Assembly (NCBI GenBank): GCA_902776645.1
Contig: CACYQT010000068.1
Span: 1 to 40,628, forward strand
Length of the DNA: 40,628 nt
Source of the DNA: an uncultured bacterium
Lineage (GTDB): Bacteria > Verrucomicrobiota > Lentisphaeria > Oligosphaerales > Oligosphaeraceae
Direction: 5' to 3'
The notes under the pieces were generated by a model. The model did not search any database. It was not told where the DNA came from and saw only the letters and a list, made by a program, of their open reading frames with translations. Positions 32,458 to 40,628 of this stretch are shown piece by piece (the stretch's first letter is position 1; the number at the start of each line of letters is the position of its first letter). A program made the translations under genes and the position numbers.

Positions 32458-32548
32458 ATGGCGACGCCATCACACGGTTTGACGTGAGACATGAGACGCG
32501 AGACGCGAGCAAAAGACGTCAGACAACAAGACGTGAGACAACATGAAT
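32458..32548. repeat. second copy of the palindrome + 7-bp array element (GACGTGA)
   Basis: A perfect palindrome ATGGCGACGCCAT (32458-32470) is followed by a conserved spacer and heptamers GACGTGA, GACATGA, GACGCGA, GACGCGA (32481-32508), then AAAAGAC and degenerate units. The copy at 19397-19475 has the same order, including the AAAAGAC step. It lies upstream of the alpha/beta hydrolase start on the minus strand. Confidence 0.8.
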
Positions 32549-32606
32549 TTGTTTTTTTCTTTTTGTCTTTTGGAATGAAACACAATATTTTTTCATGTCG
32601 CGTGGC

Positions 32607-32634
32607 TTGTCAATTTTAAAATCACTTGTATAGT
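32607..32634 (+). promoter_or_regulatory. promoter of tRNA-Gly
   Basis: TTGTCA (32607-32612) and TATAGT (32629-32634) are 16 bases apart; an overlapping TATAAT at 32634-32639 is a better -10 box but is 21 bases away. The mature tRNA starts at 32656. Confidence 0.5.
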
Positions 32635-32655
32635 ATAATCGCTTACGCAATCCAT

Positions 32656-32729
32656 GCGGGTGTAGCATAGTGGTAATGCTCCAGCCTTCCAAGCTGGTGA
32701 GGAGGGTTCGATTCCCTTCACCCGCTCCA
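32656..32729 (+). tRNA. tRNA-Gly (anticodon TCC)
   Basis: A 74-base tRNA including an encoded CCA. Acceptor GCGGGTG pairs with CACCCGC, discriminator T. The anticodon stem-loop CCAGC-CTTCCAA-GCTGG gives anticodon TCC, and the T-arm GGGTTCGATTCCC is canonical. It reads GGA and GGG glycine codons. Confidence 0.97.
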
Positions 32730-32736
32730 ACTTATA

Positions 32737-32767
32737 AGCCGTGACTTTCGTCACGGCTCTTTTTTTT
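32737..32767 (+). terminator. rho-independent terminator of tRNA-Gly
   Basis: AGCCGTGAC pairs with GTCACGGCT around a TTTC loop and is followed by C and a run of eight T. Confidence 0.93.
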
Positions 32768-32792
32768 GCACTACCGTTGCTACAGCATTTTT

Positions 32793-32819
32793 GCCGCTTC
32801 CGTCCCTTTCGTCGCTCTT
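32793..32819 (+). repeat. 9-bp tandem array (GTCCCTTTC), three units
   Basis: Units GCCGCTTCC, GTCCCTTTC and GTCGCTCTT run between the tRNA-Gly terminator and the stop codon of the HEAT/discoidin gene, and touch the stop codon. Here the array is at the 3' end of a minus-strand gene and not in front of a start codon. Confidence 0.7.
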
Positions 32820-34897
32820 TATTTCTGAATGGGCGTCAGCACGATTTTCATTTCGCAAATGGACCAGAACCGTTGCCGCGGCTTCGTCAGCACAAGCTTC
32901 ACATACCGCGCATACGTCCCGTTCAACGGCAGCGTGTATTGACGCGTCGTGAATTCCATGGACATGGATTTTGTCCAATTCGTTCCGTCATTTGACACCA
33001 TCACATCCAACGCGCCGGGGAAGTCCTCTCCTTCGTCGCCCGAATCGATCTCTATGGCTTGCAACAACTTGGATGTCCCCATGTCGATCTGGAACCATTC
33101 GCCGCCGGCCTGCCGCCTGCCGATGTTCCAACGCGTGCCGCGCTTCCCGTCATAGGCCATTTTCGTTGACGACGAATTATGGGACGCCGTCAACGCCTTG
33201 GCGCGGCTGTCGGCCATGTTCTCACGGATCGTCTTGGCGGCCGCCTCCGCGCTTTCCTTCAGTTCCGCGTCCCCACGATACGCCTCCACGAGCTTCAACG
33301 CCTCCGGATGCGCCACACGCCCTATTCCGCTGATGATCGACACTTTTTCATTCACGCCGTTCGCCAATTGCATGGCTTCCTTATACATGGCGATCGTCTC
33401 GGCGATTAGCCGGTTGCTCGGCAACGACAGCATCTGCGCATAGCCGCGCAACGCCAGAATCCGCAGCGCGGCGTTGTTCTTTTCGTCTTTGCAGGCCGCG
33501 CGCAACGCCTCCAACGGCGCGGGATTCGGCCATTCCGTCAACGCGAGAATCGCCGCGCGTTTCACGGCGTCCTCCGGACTGGCCAACGCTTTCACCATGT
33601 CCGCCAACGTCGCATCAAGGCCAAGCTTGCCCAGAACGCCAAGAATCGACACCTTGACTGGCGTGGTGCCCTCCGCCAACGTCGCCAGCAAGACGTCGGC
33701 AACGGCCTTCTTGTTTTTCGACTGATGCCCCAGCGTCACCGCCAACGTCGCCAAACGACTGCGGTCGCCTGATTTGGACGCGTGGGCAAGCAACGCCACG
33801 ACCGTCTGGTAATCCTCTTCCACGGCGATCATCGGCAATGCCGCGATGGCTTCGCGCCGCACGGCGTCTTCGCCGTCCATCGCGCTTTTCAGCAGCAACG
33901 GAAAGGCCGCGCGATAATGGCGCTGCCCCAACACGCCGATCAATACGCCACGAACAGCCGCCGGAAGCGTCCCGTCCTCCGCCTTGCGCATCATCGCTTT
34001 ATCGATGGCGCCAACGGGTTCGGACTTGATCCGCGTCAAGACACGGCGCGACGACTGGCAGCCGTGCTCCGTCGTCGTCGCCACCGTCGCCAGCGGAACA
34101 AGGCATGCCGCCGTCCCGCAGGTCTCCAACGCGTTGATCGCCGCAAGCCGCAGCTGTTCATGGTCTTTTTCAGCCGCCATCGCTTCAAGCAGAATGGCTT
34201 CGTAGCGTTTGTCCGCCGTCCGACCGACCATCTGGAAGACGACGACCGCCCTGTTCTTCGGGAACGTCCTCCATTCCGCCGCGATTTTTGGCAGCGCATT
34301 CGGGATGTTCTTGCTTTCAAGCAATTTCGGAATGACATTCATGATGGTTTCATCGCCGTTGCGCAACGCCTCCATGACATCCGCGATGGATTCGTCACCG
34401 CGATTTTCGCAACGGACGGCGAATGCGCATGCCTTCTGATGCGGCAACGCGTCCGCCGCCGCCAAAATCGCCTCGCTGGCCGCCAGGCAATCCGCCGACG
34501 GCAGTTTGTCAAGACAGTTTACCATGCCTGAAAACACGGCCAGACGGTCTTCTTTCGCCGCCTTCGGAAGAAATTCCGTCAATGCGTCCAACGCCTCCTT
34601 CGTGGCGATCCGCCCCAAGGCGATCGCCGCCGCAGAAGCACAGGCTTTTTCATTCAACGCCTGCTTCAGAACGGGAACAGCTTCCTCAACATGCTTTTTT
34701 CCAAGCACTTCGCAAATCATGGGATGGCGTCCCGCCGGAATCTTCCCAAACGCTTCCACAAGCATCTTATCCGCCTCCGCGTCGCGAATCCGCTGGAAGA
34801 CATACAGCGCCATGTCCGCCACGCGCGGATTAGCGGATTGTAATTTGATCACTTCCGGCATCGCCTCAACGCCAGCCGTCCACGACAGTTTCCGCAA
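32819..34897 (-). CDS. HEAT-repeat protein with C-terminal F5/8 (discoidin) domain, no ATG start
   Basis: Residues of about 1-560 form many HEAT-like helical repeats (PVLKQALNEKACASAAAIAL; AFPLLLKSAMDGEDAVRREA; DMVKALASPEDAVKRAAILA). Residues of about 570-690 are an F5/8 type C domain (AYDGKRGTRW, WFQIDMG, YARYVKLVL), usually an extracellular carbohydrate-binding fold. No signal peptide is present. The only start in frame is TTG at 34895-34897; no ATG or GTG lies between it and the upstream stop near 34977. The frame is open from there, overlapping the last codons of the Gfo/Idh/MocA gene in the +1 frame. Either it starts at TTG after translational coupling, or it is the second half of a broken or shifted fusion. 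It cannot be exported by itself. Confidence 0.75.
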   Translation of the reverse strand: MRKLSWTAGVEAMPEVIKLQSANPRVADMALYVFQRIRDAEADKMLVEAFGKIPAGRHPMICEVLGKKHVEEAVPVLKQALNEKACASAAAIALGRIATKEALDALTEFLPKAAKEDRLAVFSGMVNCLDKLPSADCLAASEAILAAADALPHQKACAFAVRCENRGDESIADVMEALRNGDETIMNVIPKLLESKNIPNALPKIAAEWRTFPKNRAVVVFQMVGRTADKRYEAILLEAMAAEKDHEQLRLAAINALETCGTAACLVPLATVATTTEHGCQSSRRVLTRIKSEPVGAIDKAMMRKAEDGTLPAAVRGVLIGVLGQRHYRAAFPLLLKSAMDGEDAVRREAIAALPMIAVEEDYQTVVALLAHASKSGDRSRLATLAVTLGHQSKNKKAVADVLLATLAEGTTPVKVSILGVLGKLGLDATLADMVKALASPEDAVKRAAILALTEWPNPAPLEALRAACKDEKNNAALRILALRGYAQMLSLPSNRLIAETIAMYKEAMQLANGVNEKVSIISGIGRVAHPEALKLVEAYRGDAELKESAEAAAKTIRENMADSRAKALTASHNSSSTKMAYDGKRGTRWNIGRRQAGGEWFQIDMGTSKLLQAIEIDSGDEGEDFPGALDVMVSNDGTNWTKSMSMEFTTRQYTLPLNGTYARYVKLVLTKPRQRFWSICEMKIVLTPIQK

Positions 34898-34946
34898 CCG
34901 TTCGCACGCCTCGTCGATGCTCTCCTGCGCAAACGAACCACTAACA

Positions 34947-36224
<1,278 letters not shown>

Positions 36225-36237
36225 GTTTCAGCTCTTT

Positions 36238-36290
36238 AAAAGGGACAAAAGGGACAAAAGGGACGAAAAGGACAAATGGGACAAACAGGA
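36238..36290 (-). repeat. 9-bp tandem array (minus-strand GTCCCTTTT), five to six units
   Basis: On the plus strand the units read AAAAGGGAC three times (36238-36264), then GAAAAGGAC, AAATGGGAC and AAACAGGAA. On the minus strand this is GTCCCTTTT, placed 14 bases before the ATG of the Tat-type Gfo/Idh/MocA gene. It is the longest array of this family and has the same orientation towards its gene as at 7757 and 10058. Confidence 0.88.
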
Positions 36291-36316
36291 AAAAGCAACA
36301 CGGGAGCATGCCTCCC

Positions 36317-36366
36317 TGTATTCGCTTTAAGCTTTAAGCTTTAGGCTTTTAGCTCCGCGCAAGCGG
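36317..36366 (-). repeat. composite 3' element, copy 3, after the sialate O-acetylesterase gene
   Basis: On the plus strand it reads GTATTCGCTTTAA, then GCTTTAA, GCTTTAG, GCTTTTA and GCTCCGC, then GCAAGCGG. On the minus strand it follows the stop codon of the esterase within seven bases: CCGCTTGCGCGG, AGCT and TAAAGCT-type units, then GCGAATAC. It has the same order and orientation as the copies at 31386 and 31556. Confidence 0.8.
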
Positions 36367-37980
36367 TCACTTTACATTCGCATAATCAAACGCATCCGAG
36401 CGGAACGGATAGGCGGCCAGGCCTTCCGCGTTCTGCAGATTGCAGTCGCCACGATACGCCGCATACGCATAGCGGACGTACATCGGATTGGCGACGTCGG
36501 GCGAGCTGACGACGACCGTCAGGCCGTCGATCTTCGCATTCGCCCAGACGAACTTCTTGTCCGCTCCCGCGATGGCGAAGCAGCGCGGCGGCTGTCCGTC
36601 CGTCGTCTTCAAACCGTTAGGCGCGTTCTTGTAGAACACGCGGATGGCGTTGCCTTCGACGGCAGTCTTGTCCAGCATCGGGCCACGGCTGAGGATATTC
36701 TTTCCATAGGCGATACGTTCGGCTTCCAACGCGAGACGGCGGCCGACCTCCTGCTTGTTCGCGGGATGGATGTTGCGATGTTCGCCGATGTCGATCGCGC
36801 AGGCCAGACCGACATTCGGATCTTCGGAGGCGACCTTCGCCTGAATGTCGCGCGTCAACGCATAGGCGGCGTCTTCGCACGGCGCGTTCTGCCAGTCTTC
36901 CGGACCGCCGAAACTCGCCAGCTGGACGATCAGGAAGGGCATCGTCGGATTGTTCCATTTCGCGCGCCAGTCGGCGATCAACGCCTTGTGGAGCGGATAG
37001 TAATGCGGATTTCCGGCGTTGGAGCAGCCCTGATACCAGATGACGCCTTTGATGGGCAGCGTCGTCCATGGTTCGACCATGCCGTTGTACAGATTGCAAT
37101 GGAACTGCGCGTTTTCGTTGATCGGCGTGGAACGGCGCGGCTTCTGTTTCTGCAGATTCGCCTTTTCGGCTTCAGGAGCGGCGGCGACCTTCGCCTCCCA
37201 GTCCGCCAAAGCTTTCTTATACTGCGCATCCGCATTGGCGGAAAGCTCCTTCTTCTTCGCGGCGTCGATATCGGCATTTTTCGCGATCTGCGCGAGATCG
37301 CCTTCCAATTTCGCGGCTTCATAGCCCTGCTTGGAGATCCACGGCTCGATACGGGTGCCGCTCCACGTCGTATTAATCAAACCAATCGGAATATCCAGAT
37401 CCTTATGCAGTTGGCGTGCAAAGAAATAGGCCGTCGCGCTGAAACGGTCCGCCACCTTCGGGGAGCAGACGACCCAGCCGCTGCCAAACTGATACGACGC
37501 GTTTTTCTGCAACTCGTTCAGCGACACACGTCTCGCCTGATCCGCATAGCGGATTTCCGGATAGTTGGCCGCCGCCACTTCCTTTTCGCAATCCTGCGCG
37601 GACCAGCCGCGGCGGAACGTCTTGCCGACAGGCATTTCCATGTTCGACTGGCCTGCGCACAGCCACACGTCGCCGATGATGATATTGACCAGCTGGATGG
37701 TATTGTTCCCTTCCTTCGCGAAGAAGGCGAACGTCTCCTTTCCGGCCTTCTTGGGCGCGAAGACGGCGCGCCATTTGCCCTGCGCGTCCGACTTGACCGT
37801 CACCGTTTCGTCTCCAAACGTCGCCGTGACATCCTTTTCCGCGGGAGCCGTCCCGAAAAACGCGATCGGCGCGCCCTGCTGCAGCATCATGTTCGACGTG
37901 AACACGGGATCGAGTCTCACATCGGCCATCGCCCACGCGGCGAACAGAACCGCCGCCATCCACAACGTCATCTTCTTCAT
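36367..37980 (-). CDS. sialate O-acetylesterase (SGNH-type, secreted)
   Basis: A 537-residue protein with signal peptide MKKMTLWMAAVLFAAWAMA. The nucleophile block is CAGQSNMEMP with S112. VIWYQGCSN holds the family's W-Y-Q-G segment, and NIHPANKQ near residue 400 holds the catalytic His; the Asp is three to six residues before it. The family removes O-acetyl groups from sialic acid or from plant-type glycans such as xylan; a lysine-alanine-rich helical insertion lies at about 215-265. The start at 37980 is chosen because AGGAG is seven bases upstream; the frame is open 17 codons further. It is transcribed from the same strand as the Gfo/HEAT pair and lies 142 bases upstream of it, with repeats in the gap. 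Confidence 0.9.
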   Translation of the reverse strand: MKKMTLWMAAVLFAAWAMADVRLDPVFTSNMMLQQGAPIAFFGTAPAEKDVTATFGDETVTVKSDAQGKWRAVFAPKKAGKETFAFFAKEGNNTIQLVNIIIGDVWLCAGQSNMEMPVGKTFRRGWSAQDCEKEVAAANYPEIRYADQARRVSLNELQKNASYQFGSGWVVCSPKVADRFSATAYFFARQLHKDLDIPIGLINTTWSGTRIEPWISKQGYEAAKLEGDLAQIAKNADIDAAKKKELSANADAQYKKALADWEAKVAAAPEAEKANLQKQKPRRSTPINENAQFHCNLYNGMVEPWTTLPIKGVIWYQGCSNAGNPHYYPLHKALIADWRAKWNNPTMPFLIVQLASFGGPEDWQNAPCEDAAYALTRDIQAKVASEDPNVGLACAIDIGEHRNIHPANKQEVGRRLALEAERIAYGKNILSRGPMLDKTAVEGNAIRVFYKNAPNGLKTTDGQPPRCFAIAGADKKFVWANAKIDGLTVVVSSPDVANPMYVRYAYAAYRGDCNLQNAEGLAAYPFRSDAFDYANVK

Positions 37981-37987
37981 GCTCATA

Positions 37988-37992
37988 CTCCT
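37988..37992 (-). promoter_or_regulatory. ribosome binding site deciding the esterase start
   Basis: AGGAG on the minus strand is seven bases before the ATG at 37978-37980 and only one to two bases before the alternative ATG at 37984-37986, so the former is the start. The frame begins further upstream without a ribosome site. Confidence 0.75.
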
Positions 37993-38076
37993 TTGCATGG
38001 TTGAACTGTTTGAATAAACATAAAATCGCACATTATGGAATATAGCACGTCAATATCAAGAAAAAAGGCCATTCCT

Positions 38077-38105
38077 TTGACTTTTCTTCCTTATACTATT
38101 ATTTT
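38077..38105 (+). promoter_or_regulatory. possible promoter of gpmI
   Basis: TTGACT (38077-38082) and TATTTT (38100-38105) are 17 bases apart. The -10 box is a weak match, and a TATACT at 38092-38097 has no suitable -35 box. Confidence 0.35.
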
Positions 38106-38129
38106 ATTAGGTAGGCAATTCTATCATCA

Positions 38130-38145
38130 GGGCGCATTCGCGCCC
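38130..38145 (+). other. GC-rich hairpin in the gpmI leader
   Basis: GGGCGC (38130-38135), loop ATTC and GCGCCC (38140-38145) form a tight stem-loop between the putative promoter and the ribosome site (38159-38163). It may affect mRNA stability. It is too small for a known riboswitch and shows no U-tract. Confidence 0.5.
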
Positions 38146-38174
38146 GCTTGTCTTTAAAAGGAGTATCGTTCAAA

Positions 38175-39785
38175 ATGGTTGACAAACTGAAAAAAGCCGC
38201 TTGGTTCAAAGGCCGCAAGGGCCCCGTCGTGCTCGTCATCATGGACGGCGTCGGTTTCGGCAAATACGCGGACGGCGACGCCGTCGCCACCGCCTACAAG
38301 CCCAATCTGGACTGGATGTTCAAAAACTGCCCGAACACGAAACTGAAGGCCCACGGCCTCGCCGTCGGTCTGCCCAGCGACGCGGACATGGGCAACTCCG
38401 AAGTCGGCCACAACGCCATCGGTTCCGGCCGCGTTTTCGCGCAGGGCGCCAAGCTCGTCAGCAACAATATCGAGACCGGCAAGATGTTCGAAGGCAAGGC
38501 CTGGAAGGAAATCGCGGGCAATGTCATCGAAAAGAATTCCACGCTGCATTTCATCGGTTTGTTCTCCGACGGCAACGTCCATTCACACATCGACCACCTG
38601 AAGGCGATGATGGTCGAAGCCGCGAAGGAAGACGGTCGTGATGTCGGCGAAACATCCGCCCTCACCTACGTCGATCCGTTCGAAGACTTTATGAAAGGCC
38701 TGCAGGGCTGCGACGCGCGGATCGCCTCCGGCGGCGGCCGCATGTACATCACGATGGACCGCTACGGCGCCAACTGGGCCATGGTCGAACGCGGCTGGCA
38801 GACGCACGTTCTCGGCGAAGGCCGTCAGTTCGCCTCCGCCCATGAGGCCATCGAAACCTACCGCAAGGAGACGGGCGCCATCGATCAGGATCTCGGAGCC
38901 TTCGTCATCGCCGAAAACGGCAAGCCCGTCGGAACCATCGAAGACGGCGACAGCGTCGTCTATTTCAACTTCCGCGGCGACCGCGCCCTCGAAATCACCG
39001 CCGCCTTCGAAGGCGGGGCCGAATTCGACAAGTTCGACCGCAAGCGCGTCCCGAACGTCGTCTACGCCGGCATGATGGAATACGACGGCGACCTCCATGT
39101 TCCGAAACGCTTCCTCACCAGCCCGCCATCCATCGACCGCGTCCAGGGCGAATACCTCTGCGCGATGGGCGTCCGCACGCTGGCCGTCTCCGAAACGCAG
39201 AAGTACGGCCATGTCACATACTTCTACAACGGCAACCGTTCCGGCAAGATCGATGAGAAGTTGGAAGACTACGTGGAAGTCCCGTCGGACGTCGTCCCGT
39301 TCGAACAGCGCCCGTGGATGAAAGGCGCCGAAATCACGGATGTCATCCTGAAAGGCATCGAAAGCGGCAAGTATGATTTCATCCGCTGCAACTTCCCGAA
39401 CGGCGACATGGTCGGCCATACAGGCGTGTATCAAGCCGCACAGATCGGCGTCGAATGCGTCGATTTGTGCATCGGCCGCATCAAGAAGGCCGTCGACGCC
39501 GTCGGCGGCGTCATGGTCATCACGGCCGACCACGGCAACGCGGACGACATGTACGAGCACAAGAAGGACGGTTCCGTCTCCATGGAGAACGGCGTTCCGA
39601 AAGTCAAGACGGCCCATTCGCTGAATCCCGTCCCGTGCATCGTCTATGATCCCGCCGGCCAGGGCGAATACCAGACGACGCTCCGCGAAGGCCTCGGCAT
39701 CAGCTCCATTGCCGCGACGGTCATGAACCTCCTCGGCTACGAAGCCCCCGAAGACTACGATCCATCCGTCCTCATCGCGAAATAA
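38175..39785 (+). CDS. gpmI: 2,3-bisphosphoglycerate-independent phosphoglycerate mutase
   Basis: A 536-residue protein that interconverts 3- and 2-phosphoglycerate in glycolysis, in the cytoplasm, with two metal ions (usually Mn2+). VVLVIMDGVGFG holds the first metal Asp (D24). GNSEVGHNAIGSGR near residue 72-85 carries the phosphorylated Ser. ADHGNADDM near residue 451 holds further metal ligands. The length fits the family (about 510-550). The start is the ATG at 38175, preceded by AGGAG at 38159-38163 with 11 bases between; an in-frame TTG at 38148 lies before the ribosome site and is not used. It is a housekeeping gene within the glycan-related region and may benefit from the sugars released. 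Two GC-rich hairpins follow its stop. Confidence 0.96.
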   Translation: MVDKLKKAAWFKGRKGPVVLVIMDGVGFGKYADGDAVATAYKPNLDWMFKNCPNTKLKAHGLAVGLPSDADMGNSEVGHNAIGSGRVFAQGAKLVSNNIETGKMFEGKAWKEIAGNVIEKNSTLHFIGLFSDGNVHSHIDHLKAMMVEAAKEDGRDVGETSALTYVDPFEDFMKGLQGCDARIASGGGRMYITMDRYGANWAMVERGWQTHVLGEGRQFASAHEAIETYRKETGAIDQDLGAFVIAENGKPVGTIEDGDSVVYFNFRGDRALEITAAFEGGAEFDKFDRKRVPNVVYAGMMEYDGDLHVPKRFLTSPPSIDRVQGEYLCAMGVRTLAVSETQKYGHVTYFYNGNRSGKIDEKLEDYVEVPSDVVPFEQRPWMKGAEITDVILKGIESGKYDFIRCNFPNGDMVGHTGVYQAAQIGVECVDLCIGRIKKAVDAVGGVMVITADHGNADDMYEHKKDGSVSMENGVPKVKTAHSLNPVPCIVYDPAGQGEYQTTLREGLGISSIAATVMNLLGYEAPEDYDPSVLIAK

Positions 39786-39793
39786 CCACGGGA

Positions 39794-39854
39794 AGGCCCC
39801 GCTCCTGCGGGGCCTAAATCATTCCAAAACGGGAGCCCCGCTCCTGCGGGGCCT
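39794..39854 (+). repeat. twin GC-rich hairpins between gpmI and the flavodoxin-like gene
   Basis: GGCCCCGC-TCCT-GCGGGGCC occurs at 39795-39814 and a near-identical AGCCCCGC-TCCT-GCGGGGCC at 39834-39854, each followed by TAA and an A/T-rich spacer. No U-tract follows, so they are likely REP-like elements or attenuators and not full terminators. Confidence 0.8.
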
Positions 39855-39887
39855 AAGACATTCAACAACAACAGGAAGGCAACCTCC

Positions 39888-40505
39888 ATGAAGGTTTTAC
39901 TGATCAACGGAAGTTCCCACGAGCACGGCACGGCCCTTTCCGAAGTCGCCATGCAGCTCAACAAGAACGGCATCGAGACGACCATCTTCCAGATTGGCAA
40001 GAAGCCCATCGGCGGCTGCCTCGCCTGCTGCGGATGCTACAAGAACAACGGCTTCTGCGTCCATGGCGACAAAGACATCGTCAATGAATGCGCGAAGCTG
40101 ATGCGCGAAGCCGACGGCATCATCGTCGGCTCCCCCGTCTACTACGCGGGCCCCAACGGCCAGATCACGTCGTTGCTCGACCGCATCTTCTTCGGCGGCT
40201 CCGAATACCTGTACAACAAGCCTGCCGCGGCCGTCGTCTCGGCCCGCCGCGGCGGCGCCAGCGCCACCTACGACCGCCTGCTGAAGTACTTCATGAAGAC
40301 GAACATGCCGATTGTGACCTCCCAATACTGGAACAGCGTCCATGGCATGACGCCTGACGATGTCCGCAAGGATGTCGAAGGCCTCCAGACGATGCGCACG
40401 CTCGCGAACAACATGGCCTGGCTGCTGAAATGCATCGACCACGCGAAAGGCGTCATCCCCCTGCCGGAAGTCGAGCCGCTGACTCCGACGAACTTCATCC
40501 ACTGA
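39888..40505 (+). CDS. flavodoxin-like NAD(P)H-dependent oxidoreductase with Cys cluster
   Basis: A 205-residue FMN-dependent reductase of the NADPH-dependent FMN reductase / iron-sulfur flavoprotein group. The FMN-phosphate loop is NGSSHEHGT at 8-16; IIVGSPVYYAG (about 79-90) is the second flavin-binding block. Cys44, Cys47, Cys50 and Cys57 form C-x2-C-x2-C-x6-C, matching the [4Fe-4S] motif of iron-sulfur flavoproteins, though many plain family members also keep these cysteines. Electron transfer or quinone/azo reduction in the cytoplasm is likely. The start has AGGAAGG nine bases upstream. It follows gpmI by about 100 bases and precedes tRNA-Leu. Confidence 0.9.
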   Translation: MKVLLINGSSHEHGTALSEVAMQLNKNGIETTIFQIGKKPIGGCLACCGCYKNNGFCVHGDKDIVNECAKLMREADGIIVGSPVYYAGPNGQITSLLDRIFFGGSEYLYNKPAAAVVSARRGGASATYDRLLKYFMKTNMPIVTSQYWNSVHGMTPDDVRKDVEGLQTMRTLANNMAWLLKCIDHAKGVIPLPEVEPLTPTNFIH

Positions 40506-40553
40506 GCAACTGGAAAAAACGGCTTTCGGGAATAAATTATAGGATATTCACAT

Positions 40554-40628
40554 GCGAGAGTGGCGGAACTGGCAGACGCGTTGGATTTAGGTTCCAATAC
40601 CGAAAGGTGTACGGGTTCGAGTCCCGTC
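40554..40628 (+). tRNA. tRNA-Leu (anticodon TAG), 3' end cut by window
   Basis: The 5' part is intact: acceptor GCGAGAG, D-arm TGGCGGAACTGGCAGACGCG, anticodon stem-loop TTGGA-TTTAGGT-TCCAA with anticodon TAG, a long variable arm and the T-arm GGGTTCGAGTCCC. The acceptor 3' strand and CCA lie beyond the window end. Confidence 0.93.

Noticed and set aside
36766..38004. 412-codon open frame opposite the sialate O-acetylesterase
   Set aside because: The minus strand encodes an esterase with intact catalytic motifs; the plus frame has no domain.
38130..38145. riboswitch in front of gpmI
   Set aside because: Only one 6-bp hairpin is present; no known aptamer core or expression platform is visible.
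38583..39617. 344-codon minus-strand frame opposite gpmI
   Set aside because: gpmI is certain; the antisense frame is low-complexity Val/Asp/Ala from GC-rich codons.

Overview
The window looks like a chromosomal segment of a Lentisphaerota (Victivallales-like) bacterium or a close relative in the PVC group. The clues are a short-leader prepilin-type protein ending in an H-X9-DG motif, a Tat-exported Gfo/Idh/MocA protein, a PEP-CTERM-like tail (basic-ended membrane tag), and many large secreted carbohydrate-active proteins interleaved with ordinary housekeeping genes. The assignment is inferred from gene style; there is no rRNA here. No phage, IS element, integrase or CRISPR array is visible.

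Layout. 1-1722 (minus): the N-terminal part of a Kef-type cation/proton antiporter, cut by the window edge, behind a DMT-type permease with a clear promoter. 1829-4127 (minus): a Gfo/Idh/MocA protein followed by a prepilin-type protein. 4291-19093 (plus): a long run of glycan-related genes: a 1150-residue CBM9-like/glycosidase-like protein, a heparinase II/III-type lyase, an M14 peptidase-like protein, a 1507-residue GH42-like protein, a small secreted FN3-like protein, a sialidase-like protein and a protein with a PEP-CTERM-like tail. 19516-22236 (minus): a second GH42-like protein. 22439-23881: tRNA-Ser, an XRE regulator and a YraN-family nuclease. 23919-31384 (plus): a YprA/MrfA-like helicase, a pectate-lyase-fold protein, a Memo-AMMECR1 fusion and a GH5 enzyme. 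31607-32419 (minus): an alpha/beta hydrolase. 32656-32729: tRNA-Gly. 32819-37980 (minus): a HEAT/discoidin protein, a Tat-type Gfo/Idh/MocA protein and a sialate O-acetylesterase. 38175-40628 (plus): gpmI, a flavodoxin-like reductase and a tRNA-Leu cut by the window end.

Function. The secreted hydrolases, lyases, esterase and sialidase-like protein point to degradation of complex, probably uronate-, galactose- or sialate-containing glycans. The Gfo/Idh/MocA proteins, permease and gpmI could feed released sugars towards central metabolism. No SusC/SusD pair, ABC sugar importer or dedicated sugar regulator is visible, so this is not a classical PUL.

The most unusual content is between and at the edges of genes. 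(1) The end of the sialidase-like gene, with the following promoter and leader, is tandemly duplicated. The first stop codon is TGT, so the frame runs on into the second copy. (2) The HEAT/discoidin gene has no ATG start. It is open in the +1 frame from inside the end of the Tat-exported Gfo/Idh/MocA gene, and removing one G from a G4 run would fuse the two. (3) Many gaps hold degenerate 7-bp or 9-bp tandem arrays. These include a composite element repeated at the 3' end of three genes in the same sense orientation, and a GTCCCTTTY array at five sites.
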